14,866 bases of DNA from NCBI GenBank assembly GCA_003511945.1, contig DOJA01000212.1:1-14866 (forward strand), written 5' to 3'. Source of the DNA: Phycisphaerales bacterium. GTDB lineage: Bacteria; Planctomycetota; Phycisphaerae; Phycisphaerales; UBA1924. A model generated the notes under the pieces. The model was not told the origin of the DNA and made no database searches. It saw only the letters and a program-made list of their open reading frames with translations. Position numbers and translations under genes: made by a program. Positions 1 through 6,923 of this stretch are shown here, one piece after another (positions within the stretch are counted from its first letter, which is position 1; each line of letters opens with the position of its first letter).

Positions 1-88
1 CCCCCACCCGGTGCCCTCACCCGGCACCCCCGCCGGGCGGGACGCCCCGGCCCGGGCATCCGCCCTCTCTTCGCTCGCGAAACCAACC

Positions 89-1123
89 ATGGCCAAAGAC
101 CGGGTCAGCATCCGAGATGTCGCACGGGAGTCGGGGGTCAGTCTGACCACCGTCTCTCTCGTGCTGAACAAGAACGATCACCGCATCTCCGACGCGACCC
201 GTCAGCGGGTGATCGAAGCGATGGACAAGCTCGCCTACACCCCCAGCCGGCTGGCGCGCGGGCTGCCCAACCGCCGGTCCAAGACGCTGGCGGTCCTTGT
301 GCCCGCGCTCCAGCACGCCTTCGCGGATGTCTACTTCGGCGAGGTGATCAGCGGCATCTACGAGGCCGCCGCCGACGCCGGGTACCGCGTGATGCTCGAG
401 GTCGCCCGGCGCGAGTATGTCCGGCGCCGGGAGTACATGACCCTGCTCGACGACTGCTCGGTCGACGGCATCCTCTTCGTCGGCGCCACCGAGGAGCACC
501 GCTGGCTGGAGGAGTTCGACGGCGCGTCGCGTCCACTGGTGGTGGTGAACAACCATTTCGCGCAGTGGACGCTGCACAGCGTGGTGTGCGACTACCCGGC
601 CGCGGGGCGGATCGCCGCCGATCACCTGGCGGACCTGGGGCACACGCGGATCGGCCACATCGCCGGCCCTTCCGACATGGTGCTGACCAGCCGCGAGCTG
701 ACGGACGCCTTCCTGGCCCGTCTCGCAGAACGCGGCGTGCACATCTCCGAGCCCCAGATCGCCCAGGGCGAGTTCCGGGTCGAGACGGGTCGCGACGCCT
801 GCGACCAGCTGATGGTCCGGGCCCCGAAGCTCACCGCGATCTTCGCGGCCAACGACAAAATGGCGATCGGCGCCATGCAGTCGCTCCGCGCCCACGGGCG
901 GCGCCCGGGCGAGGACATCGCGGTGATCGGCTGCGACGACATCCCGACGGCGGCCCTGGCCGAGCCGGCGCTGACGACGGTGCGCCTGAACTTCGTCGAG
1001 GCGGGGGCCGTCTCCTGCCGACGACTGCTGCAGTTGCTGGACGAAGGCCCCGGTGAGGGGCCGATCATGGACCGCGTGCCGGTGTCGCTGGTGGTGCGCG
1101 ACTCGTGCAATGCCGCCCGCTGA
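89..1123 (+). CDS. LacI-family transcriptional regulator
   Basis: A 344-aa protein, the normal length for a LacI/GalR repressor. Residues about 6-27 (VSIRDVARESGVSLTTVS..) form the N-terminal helix-turn-helix, followed by the hinge segment YTPSRLARGL. The rest is a periplasmic-binding-protein-like effector domain, ending with the family hallmarks TAIFAANDKMAIGAMQSL and DIAVIGCDDIP. I start at the ATG at 89 because the HTH begins six residues later. The 26 codons upstream in the same frame are low-complexity Pro/Ala/Ser and are not needed. No clear Shine-Dalgarno precedes this ATG. LacI-family proteins bind palindromic operators and respond to sugars. The next gene, 89 bp downstream on the same strand, is a secreted alpha-glucan hydrolase, so a role in controlling starch or maltodextrin use is a reasonable inference. 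The actual ligand is unknown. Confidence 0.93.
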   Translation: MAKDRVSIRDVARESGVSLTTVSLVLNKNDHRISDATRQRVIEAMDKLAYTPSRLARGLPNRRSKTLAVLVPALQHAFADVYFGEVISGIYEAAADAGYRVMLEVARREYVRRREYMTLLDDCSVDGILFVGATEEHRWLEEFDGASRPLVVVNNHFAQWTLHSVVCDYPAAGRIAADHLADLGHTRIGHIAGPSDMVLTSRELTDAFLARLAERGVHISEPQIAQGEFRVETGRDACDQLMVRAPKLTAIFAANDKMAIGAMQSLRAHGRRPGEDIAVIGCDDIPTAALAEPALTTVRLNFVEAGAVSCRRLLQLLDEGPGEGPIMDRVPVSLVVRDSCNAAR

Positions 1124-1200
1124 GGGGGTGGGCGGTACACTCATCGACCTGAACCTGTGACTGGCAGCCGCCACCTGGTCCGTGATGGGCGGCGCGCCCC

Positions 1201-1206
1201 GGAGGA
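1201..1206 (+). promoter_or_regulatory. Shine-Dalgarno deciding a GTG start
   Basis: GGAGGA lies 6 bases before the GTG at 1213. It supports that GTG as the start of the GH13 gene, directly ahead of a good signal peptide. An 8-base palindrome, GGCGCGCC (1191-1198), abuts it upstream. A TACACT hexamer at 1136-1141 resembles a -10 box but has no matching -35, so this gene may be co-transcribed with the repressor. Confidence 0.7.
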
Positions 1207-1212
1207 CTCGCC

Positions 1213-4200
1213 GTGATTGCACTGTCTGTCTCGTTCGCCCGGAGCATCGGGCTGGGGCTGGTCGCGCTGCTGCTCGCGGCGGCGCCCGTGTCGGGCCAGG
1301 ATGTGTGGCGCGTGGCCGGCACCTTCAACGGCTGGAACACTGCGGACCCGGCGTGGACGCTGACCGCCGACCCCGCCGATGCCAACCGGTTCATCCTCGA
1401 CAAGGCGTTCCCCGTTGGCGTCCACCGCTTCAAGTTCGTGAAGAACGGCGACTGGGCCCAGGGCCACTTCGGCGCCGGCCCCGGGCCGGACACGCTGGAG
1501 CAGCCCGGCGTGGACATCCCCTTGCAGATCCGCGCCGACGCGGAGTACCGGCTCACGCTCAAGCCGGCGCAGCGCGTCTGGTCCATCAGCGTGACGAAGA
1601 TCGACGCCCCGGTGCTCGTCGTTCGGACGCTCGGCCAGGCGCGGGTCAACCGCGAGTTTGTCATCGATGCCGGGCAGTCGGTGCGCGTCGACACCGGAGC
1701 CCCCCCGGTCGTGACCGTCTCCTCGCCGACCGACCCGCTGCGGACCATCCACCTGGCGAAAGGGATCGGCGCGCGGGTCATCCCGCAGCGCAAAGGCCCG
1801 CTGACGCTGGAGGTGAAGCTGGCCGATCAGAGCGGTGAGTCGGTGCAGCGGATCAACCTTGATGTCAAGCCGGCCTTCGCCCTCAGGTACGCGCATGTCT
1901 CGGACCGTTCGGCGACGCGCCACTTCTTCGAGCCGCAGGCGGACGGGACGGAGATCGCGCTGGTCTCGGTCCCGCCCAACACGCTCCTGGAGGCGCTCGA
2001 GATCACCCGCGATGGCGCGAGGGTGCTCTACGGGACGGACCTCGACGCGCCCGCGGGCGTCCACGCGCTCATCGTCGAGAAGGGCGAGCTGCTCAAGGGC
2101 GAATCCCCCGCGTCGGCGCTCCACCCCGGCGATTGGCGCCGCTTCGCGCTGACGCCCCCATTCCCCACCGACCGCGTCTTCCTCGTGGGCGACTTCAACA
2201 ACTGGGCCGGCGCCGGCCAACCCGGCGCCATCGAGATGCTCAGCCGCGCTGACGGATCATTCTCAGCGATCGTCAACCTCCCCCAGGGCACGCACCGGTA
2301 CCAGTTCCAGCTCGACGGGGGGGTGCAGATCCCGGATCCGTCGGATACCTCGCCGCGGATCCTCGAGGACGGGCGCCGCGTCAGCGTCATCTCCGTCGGA
2401 CCCCAGCCCAAGGACCACGGGCAGGCGAGGCCCAACCACATCAACGAACTGGCGGTCCGCCACAACCCGGCGTCGCCGATCGACCTCCGTCCGATCCACG
2501 CCGGGATGGGGCTCGTCGATCTGTCCATCGTCGCGCTGCCCGGCGACGCTGAGCGCGCGTTCGTCACCATCCGGACTACCGACGACGGCGCCGAGCGGCT
2601 CCTCCGCGCGCCGATGTCCAAGGGTCCAGACCTCGCCGGGTTCGACCGCTACACCGCCCGCGTCATGACCGGCTCGCCCCAGGCGTCGTACACCTTCACC
2701 CTCGAAGACGGCTCGGCGTCCTTCACCACCCCCACCTTCAGCGCCACGCTCGATCCTCACCCGCCCGTGCCCGCCTGGGCCATGGGCGCCGTCTGGTACC
2801 AGATCTTCCCCGAGCGCTTCCGCAACGGGAACCCCCTCAACGACCCGCACGGCCCGGGCGTCTTCAACAAGCCCTGGACCGACGACTGGGCCACCGTCTC
2901 CCCAGCAGAGGAGCAGCGATGGCGCGAGGTCTACAACACCCCCGCGCCCCAACCGTTCCCGCCCCGCAAGGGCGGGCCTTTGTTTCATGTGGTCTGGGAC
3001 CGACGCTACGGCGGCGACCTGCAGGGCATCGAGGAGAAGTTCGCCTACCTGCGCGACCTGGGCGTCACCGCCCTCTACATGAACCCGGTCTTCGAGGCCG
3101 AGTCCATGCACAAGTACGACGCCACCGACTACCGCCACATCGACGACAACCTCTCCTGGCCCGCCGAGGGCGGCAGGGTCTCCGAGCAGTGGTCGTTCCC
3201 CGACGAGCCGAACGACCCCGCCTCCTGGACCTGGACCCCCGGCGACCGCTACCTCGTCGAACGCTTCCTGCCGCAGGCGAAGAAGCACGGGATCCGAGTC
3301 GTCCTCGACGGGGTGTTCAACCACACCGGGCTGCCCTTCTGGGCCTTTGCGGACATCCAGAAGAACGGCGACAAGTCGATCTTCAAGGACTGGTACTTCG
3401 TGAAGTTCGACGCCAGCGGGCGCCTCCAGTCCTGGGAGTCCTGGTTCAACACCGGCTCGCTCCCCAAGTTCCGCCAGACCGCCGAGGGCGACCTCGTCGC
3501 CCCCGTGAAGCAGCACATCTTCGACATCACCCGGCGCTGGATGGACCCCAACGGCGACGGAGACCCCTCCGACGGGATCGACGGCTGGCGCCTCGATGTC
3601 GCCCTCGACATCGGCCCCCCGTTCTGGAAGGACTGGCGCGCGCTCGTCAAGTCCATCAACCCCGAAGCCGTCATCATCGCCGAGATCTGGGACGACGCGA
3701 CGCCCCATCTCAAGGGCCGCGCCTTCGACACCCAGATGCACTACCCCTTCGCCAAGGCGGTCACCGACTGGCTGGGCGTCCGCCCCGGGATGACCAGCGC
3801 CGAGCTCGCCCAGCGCCTCGCCGCCGCCTTCGGCGACGACGCCCCGCAGACCGCGCTCATCCACCAGAACCTCTTTGGCAGCCACGACACCGACCGCTTC
3901 GTCTCCATGCTCCAGAACCCCGGGCGCGCCTACGACGAGGGCAACCGGCCGCAGGATCACGACTACCCATACAAGGACACGAAGCCCTCGCGCGACACCT
4001 ACCAGCGCTCGCTGCTGGGCGTCGCGCTGCAAGCCACCTACACCGGCGCGCCCATGGTCTACTACGGCGACGAGGTCGGCATGTGGGGCGCCGACGACCC
4101 AACCGACCGCAAGCCCTTCCCCTGGCCCGATCTGGGCCGGATGGCCAACCCCGACGAGAACGCCGACTTCGACCTCCACAAGGAGTACACCCGCTGGCTC

Positions 4201-4452
4201 ACGCTCCGGCGCGATCCGAGGGCGGGGCCGGTGCTGAACTACGGCTCGACCCGCCACCTGGAGTCGGGAGACCCCGATGTCTTCGCCTTTGAGCGGGCGC
4301 TCAACGCCACGCGGGTGATCGTCGTGCTCAACCGCAAGGCCGCTCCCTGGTCCGCGGCGGGCCTGATCCCCAAGGGCACAACCCAGCCCTCCGTCCCGGC
4401 CAACTCAGCGTCCTATTGGGTGATCGAAGAAGGTTCGGCACCCACTCGGTGA
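1213..4452 (+). CDS. Secreted multi-domain GH13 alpha-amylase / neopullulanase-like glycoside hydrolase
   Basis: A 1079-aa exported alpha-glucan hydrolase. Residues 1-28 are a signal peptide (GLVALLLAAAPVSG, cleaved near QDVW). A starch-binding-like beta module follows at about 32-95 (VAGTFNGWN). A second CBM48/AMPK-type module lies at about 310-385 (GDFNNW at 326-331), and a cyclomaltodextrinase-N-like beta domain at about 415-515. The catalytic (beta/alpha)8 barrel runs from about 525 (VWYQIFPERF) to about 1000, followed by a C-terminal beta domain. All GH13 conserved regions are present: region I DGVFNH (D699-H704), region II GWRLDV (nucleophile D795), region III AEIW (acid/base E824) and region IV SHDTDR (D892). 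Region V reads LPKF (750-753), close to the MPKL-type motif of neopullulanase and cyclomaltodextrinase. Substrate could be starch, pullulan or cyclodextrin. It has no PEP-CTERM-like tail, so it is probably periplasmic or released. Confidence 0.93.
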   Translation: MIALSVSFARSIGLGLVALLLAAAPVSGQDVWRVAGTFNGWNTADPAWTLTADPADANRFILDKAFPVGVHRFKFVKNGDWAQGHFGAGPGPDTLEQPGVDIPLQIRADAEYRLTLKPAQRVWSISVTKIDAPVLVVRTLGQARVNREFVIDAGQSVRVDTGAPPVVTVSSPTDPLRTIHLAKGIGARVIPQRKGPLTLEVKLADQSGESVQRINLDVKPAFALRYAHVSDRSATRHFFEPQADGTEIALVSVPPNTLLEALEITRDGARVLYGTDLDAPAGVHALIVEKGELLKGESPASALHPGDWRRFALTPPFPTDRVFLVGDFNNWAGAGQPGAIEMLSRADGSFSAIVNLPQGTHRYQFQLDGGVQIPDPSDTSPRILEDGRRVSVISVGPQPKDHGQARPNHINELAVRHNPASPIDLRPIHAGMGLVDLSIVALPGDAERAFVTIRTTDDGAERLLRAPMSKGPDLAGFDRYTARVMTGSPQASYTFTLEDGSASFTTPTFSATLDPHPPVPAWAMGAVWYQIFPERFRNGNPLNDPHGPGVFNKPWTDDWATVSPAEEQRWREVYNTPAPQPFPPRKGGPLFHVVWDRRYGGDLQGIEEKFAYLRDLGVTALYMNPVFEAESMHKYDATDYRHIDDNLSWPAEGGRVSEQWSFPDEPNDPASWTWTPGDRYLVERFLPQAKKHGIRVVLDGVFNHTGLPFWAFADIQKNGDKSIFKDWYFVKFDASGRLQSWESWFNTGSLPKFRQTAEGDLVAPVKQHIFDITRRWMDPNGDGDPSDGIDGWRLDVALDIGPPFWKDWRALVKSINPEAVIIAEIWDDATPHLKGRAFDTQMHYPFAKAVTDWLGVRPGMTSAELAQRLAAAFGDDAPQTALIHQNLFGSHDTDRFVSMLQNPGRAYDEGNRPQDHDYPYKDTKPSRDTYQRSLLGVALQATYTGAPMVYYGDEVGMWGADDPTDRKPFPWPDLGRMANPDENADFDLHKEYTRWLTLRRDPRAGPVLNYGSTRHLESGDPDVFAFERALNATRVIVVLNRKAAPWSAAGLIPKGTTQPSVPANSASYWVIEEGSAPTR

Positions 4453-4582
4453 ATCCCGGGCTTCTGCCGCCGAGGAAGAGACGCAGAATTCACCCCGCCG
4501 GCGAGTAAGGCCGGATGCCGAGATGGGTGAGGGTTGAGCAAAAGTGCTTGCCCGCGCGCGGTTGTCGCGTGAGAGTTGATCA

Positions 4583-4602
4583 GCCGCGCGACCAGGCGCG
4601 GC
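4583..4602 (+). other. GC hairpin in the leader before the propeller-like gene
   Basis: A perfect 7-bp inverted repeat, GCCGCGC and GCGCGGC, has a 6-base loop. It lies about 100 bases before the next ATG. TTGCCC (4548-4553) and GAGAGT (4571-4576), 17 bp apart, would place a transcription start near it, but this -10 is poor. The gap 4453-4703 also holds GGTGAAT (4448-4454, across the hydrolase stop codon) pairing with ATTCACC (4488-4494). That could be a weak fold-back end for the hydrolase mRNA. No T-run follows it. Confidence 0.3.
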
Positions 4603-4703
4603 GGGAAGAACACGCCCCGGCTGCACGGCTCGGCGTCCGGCGCGCGCGTCGCGCGATCGTGGGTTCACCCGGCCCGGCTCGGGGACTCGCAGGAGGAAGG
4701 ACC

Positions 4704-5612
4704 ATGTCACACCGTCGTTTCCTGGATGTGGTTGCGCTCGCAGTTGCCGCGCTCGCCTCGTCGGGTGCGCTAGGCCAGACCGGCCGGTACTACATCACCG
4801 ACGAAGATCAGCCCGTCGGCAGCGTGTGGACCGTGCAGGGGGGGAACATCGTCAACCAGTGGTTCACCTCAACCGGGGCGCGCCACGGCGCGATCGCTGT
4901 CGGGCCGTCCGATGTCCGCACCCTGCCGGAGGCCAACGGCGGAGGCCCGCCAGTCATCGGAGACCGCCACACTCTGGGCGGCGCGTTCCTCGGCCCGCTC
5001 CCGGGCTTCTTCCCGGCGCCGGTCGGCGCTGGGCGCATCATCGACGGGGCCTTCGATGGGCGCAACACCTATGTCGTCTCCGGCTTTGACATCTTTGGCG
5101 GGACCGGGGAGGTCTGGGCCTTCGGCCCCGACTTCGACGGGCCGGGCGCCTTCATGTTCCGCGCCGGGATCAACGATCAGGGGATCACCTACGACACCCG
5201 GACCAACACCATCTGGACCAGCGAGTACAACTTCACCAGCGGCTCCGTCGGGTTCGTCAAGCAGTGGAGTCTGACCGGCTCACTGATGTCCCAGTTCCCG
5301 GTCATCCGCCCGTTCGCGGCGGGCCTCGTCGAGAGCGAGCGGAACACCGCCCTCGCCTACGACCCCTCCGACGACACCCTTTGGCTCAACGCGCATGTCG
5401 AGAACACGCTGACGGGCACGACCGGCGAGCTCTGGCAGTTCGATCGCTTCGGCAACTTCCTCCAGGCGATCGATCCCACTCCGAACAGCAATGTGCTCTA
5501 CTGGGGCGGCGAGTTCAACATCCCCGCGCCGTCCGGCGTAGCGGCTCTGACCGTCGCCGCGGTCGGCCTGGTGCTCCGTCGCCGTCGTCACGAAGAGCCC
5601 CGCACCGAATGA
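4704..5612 (+). CDS. Exported beta-propeller-like protein with PEP-CTERM-type sorting tail
   Basis: A 302-aa protein. The ATG at 4704 is chosen because AGGAGG (4691-4696) sits 7 bases ahead and a signal peptide follows at once (ALAVAALASSGALG, cleaved near residue 24). The upstream in-frame extension has no such features. The middle has repeated strand-turn units of about 50 residues: GITYDTRTNTIWTSEY..KQWSLTGSLMSQFPV and ALAYDPSDDTLWLNAH..LWQFDRFGNFLQAID. These look like blades of an NHL- or SMP30-type beta-propeller. The C-terminus (273-302) is IPAPSG, a hydrophobic helix, then LRRRR, followed by a seven-residue polar extension HEEPRTE that the other tails here lack. Such tails are recognised by exosortase-type enzymes for surface attachment. 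The specific function is unknown. A 30-bp tandem repeat begins 12 bases after the stop. Confidence 0.87.
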   Translation: MSHRRFLDVVALAVAALASSGALGQTGRYYITDEDQPVGSVWTVQGGNIVNQWFTSTGARHGAIAVGPSDVRTLPEANGGGPPVIGDRHTLGGAFLGPLPGFFPAPVGAGRIIDGAFDGRNTYVVSGFDIFGGTGEVWAFGPDFDGPGAFMFRAGINDQGITYDTRTNTIWTSEYNFTSGSVGFVKQWSLTGSLMSQFPVIRPFAAGLVESERNTALAYDPSDDTLWLNAHVENTLTGTTGELWQFDRFGNFLQAIDPTPNSNVLYWGGEFNIPAPSGVAALTVAAVGLVLRRRRHEEPRTE

Positions 5613-5624
5613 CCTCCCCTCCGC

Positions 5625-5706
5625 GGTGGGACGGGTGGCCCGCCCGCCTTTCCAGGTGGGACGGGCGGCCCGCCTGCCTTTCCAGGTGGGACGGGCGGCC
5701 CGCCCG
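5625..5706. repeat. Three tandem copies of a 30-bp GC-rich repeat
   Basis: Units begin at 5625, 5655 and 5685, each starting GGTGGGACGGG. Units 1 and 2 are full length and differ at two positions; both end GCCTTTCCA. Unit 3 diverges after about 22 bases. Each unit carries a hairpin core of the form CGGGYG-GCC-CGCCYG (stem about 6 bp, 3-base loop), perfect in unit 3. The array sits 12 bases after the stop codon of the propeller-like gene. It could be a REP-like dispersed intergenic element or an mRNA 3' stabiliser. It is not CRISPR, because no spacers separate the units. Confidence 0.85.
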
Positions 5707-5777
5707 TCTCTCATGGCCTCCTCTAGTCATTCTCCGAGCGGCTCGATGACGCCGAGGATTCATCCCTTGCAAGATTC

Positions 5778-5815
5778 CCGAGGGCCGGTGCGACAGCGCT
5801 GGCCCTCGGCGTTTG
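5778..5815 (+). terminator. Possible terminator: 9-bp stem-loop
   Basis: CCGAGGGCC (5778-5786) pairs perfectly with GGCCCTCGG (5801-5809) across a 14-base loop. The following CGTTTGT is only mildly T-rich, so this is weaker than the other terminators in the window. It lies 165 bases after the propeller-like gene and could end that transcript. Confidence 0.45.
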
Positions 5816-5978
5816 TGGAGCGGGATGCCCGCACCATGTTTTCCCAGTCTGCGCACATCTCCCAAGCCCCCATGCCGAGTCGGGAAGCGGCAGGATTGTT
5901 GTCGAAACATGCTATCGGGCTCGACGCGTGCCGCTTCTGCGTCATACTGTCACCAGAGATCATGGTTCGGGGGAAGAA

Positions 5979-5997
5979 CTGCGCAGAATATGCGCAG
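5979..5997. promoter_or_regulatory. Inverted repeat just upstream of a ribosome-binding site
   Basis: CTGCGCA and TGCGCAG form a perfect 7-bp inverted repeat around a 5-base centre, GAATA. It ends 20 bases before the ATG at 6018 and abuts the purine-rich Shine-Dalgarno GTGAGGGGAG. It could be an operator or an mRNA hairpin that affects translation. The repeat contains CAGAAT, a hexamer that recurs near the other secreted-protein genes. Confidence 0.5.
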
Positions 5998-6017
5998 CCA
6001 GAGTGAGGGGAGTTTTC

Positions 6018-6728
6018 ATGCGCGTCACCACCACAAGTTCTATTGTCGCCGCGCTCTGCGCCGCCGGCCCCGCCTCCGCGGGCACGCTGCTGGTCACCGC
6101 CAGCGTCGGGAGCCGCGCTGCGAGCGTTGAGTTCGTCGCGTCCGGCACCAACCTCGTCGTCACGCTCACGAACACCTCCGCCGCCGACGCGCTGGTTCCT
6201 GTCGACATCCTCACCGGGGTGTTCTTCGACATCGCCGGCGCCCCCGTCCTGACCCGCTCCAGCGCTGTCGTGGCGATGGGGAGCACCGTCCACTTCGGCC
6301 CGACCGACCCTGGGGGCGTCGTGGGCGGCGAATGGGCCTTCAAGGGCGCCCTCGTCGGCGCCCCCTGGGGTGCCGACTTCGGCATCTCCTCCGCCGGCCT
6401 GGGGCTCTTCGGCCCCGGCGATCGATTCCCGGGCAGCGACCTCCAGCCGCCCCCCAGCCCGGACGGTCTGCAGTACGGCATCACCACCGCCGGCGACAAC
6501 CCCGCGACCGGTAACGCCGCGGTGACCGGCGGCGGCGCGCTGATCCAGAACGCGGTCGTCTTCACCGTGAGCGGCCTGCCCCTCGGCTTCGACCCGATGC
6601 TCGCCATCTCCGGCATCTCGTTCCAGTACGGGACGGCGCTGAGCGAGCCGAACATCGTCCCCGGGCCTGCCGGTCTCGCGCTGCTCGCGGCCGCCGGGCT
6701 CGGCTGGACCCGTCGGCGACGCGCCTGA
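6018..6728 (+). CDS. XDD4-like exosortase-dependent surface protein
   Basis: A 236-aa exported protein. The ATG at 6018 follows GAGGGGAG and opens a signal peptide (residues 1-22, ending GPASAG). The 30 codons upstream in the same frame cross the 5979-5997 inverted repeat and are rejected. The body is Gly-, Pro- and Thr-rich beta protein with LVVTLTNTS, DILTGVFFDI, GGEWAFKG, FGISSAGLGLFGP, DGLQYGI, GNAAVTGG and ISFQYGTALSEPN. From memory this pattern matches the family annotated as XDD4 exosortase-dependent surface proteins, but I could not run a search. The C-terminus (214-236) is VPGPAG, a hydrophobic helix, then TRRRRA, a PEP-CTERM-type tail. No biochemical role is known to me. No terminator is obvious before the next promoter. 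Confidence 0.87.
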   Translation: MRVTTTSSIVAALCAAGPASAGTLLVTASVGSRAASVEFVASGTNLVVTLTNTSAADALVPVDILTGVFFDIAGAPVLTRSSAVVAMGSTVHFGPTDPGGVVGGEWAFKGALVGAPWGADFGISSAGLGLFGPGDRFPGSDLQPPPSPDGLQYGITTAGDNPATGNAAVTGGGALIQNAVVFTVSGLPLGFDPMLAISGISFQYGTALSEPNIVPGPAGLALLAAAGLGWTRRRRA

Positions 6729-6784
6729 TCGAGCCGCTGATCCCGGTGACTTGCACCATTTTCCGCCTGTTCGCGCCCCTCGGG

Positions 6785-6813
6785 TTGCCCGGACATTCAT
6801 TCCGAATTAGGGT
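6785..6813 (+). promoter_or_regulatory. Candidate sigma70-type promoter for the metalloprotease gene
   Basis: TTGCCC (6785-6790) and TAGGGT (6808-6813) are separated by 17 bp. The spacer is much more AT-rich than its surroundings and contains the small palindrome ATTCCGAAT. Transcription would start near 6820, leaving a leader of about 100 bases. That leader contains a 6-bp hairpin, GCACCC-GGGA-GGGTGC (6886-6901), about 10 bases before the AAGGGGAAG Shine-Dalgarno. This was assigned by eye only. Confidence 0.45.
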
Positions 6814-6923
6814 GTGTTGACTCGCGGCGCAAGGGGAAGCCCTGCCCGGGGGTCTGAGGGACAGAGACCAGAAACGCGTCGCTCGGCACCCGGGAGGGTG
6901 CGGGCCTTCAAGGGGAAGCATTC

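Larger units (their letters stand above)
5613..6017. other. 405-bp intergenic region with repeats and hairpins
   Basis: This gap contains, in order: the three-copy 30-bp repeat (5625-about 5706), a small hairpin (TCAT..CGAG cgg CTCG ATGA, 5727-5749), a stronger 9-bp stem-loop (5778-5809), and a less GC-rich promoter-like stretch (5890-5950). In the last, TCGACG (5921-5926) and CATACT (5943-5948) are 16 bp apart. A perfect 7-bp inverted repeat lies just before the Shine-Dalgarno of the next gene. Reading frames here are short and look non-coding. Confidence 0.6.

Noticed and set aside
10..28. GGTGCC..GGCACC hairpin at the window start
   Set aside because: Only a 6-bp stem with no T-run. The preceding gene is outside the window, so it cannot be judged a terminator.
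1191..1198. GGCGCGCC palindrome as a LacI operator
   Set aside because: It is short, GC-only and expected by chance at this base composition. It does not resemble typical LacI-family operators beyond the central CG.
2263..4257. 664-codon open frame antisense to the GH13 gene
   Set aside because: Shadow frame in GC-rich DNA. It is low-complexity Val/Gly/Glu/Asp-rich with no domain, and the sense frame has all GH13 catalytic motifs.
5625..5706. CRISPR-like array
   Set aside because: The 30-bp units are directly adjacent with no spacers, and no cas gene is present.
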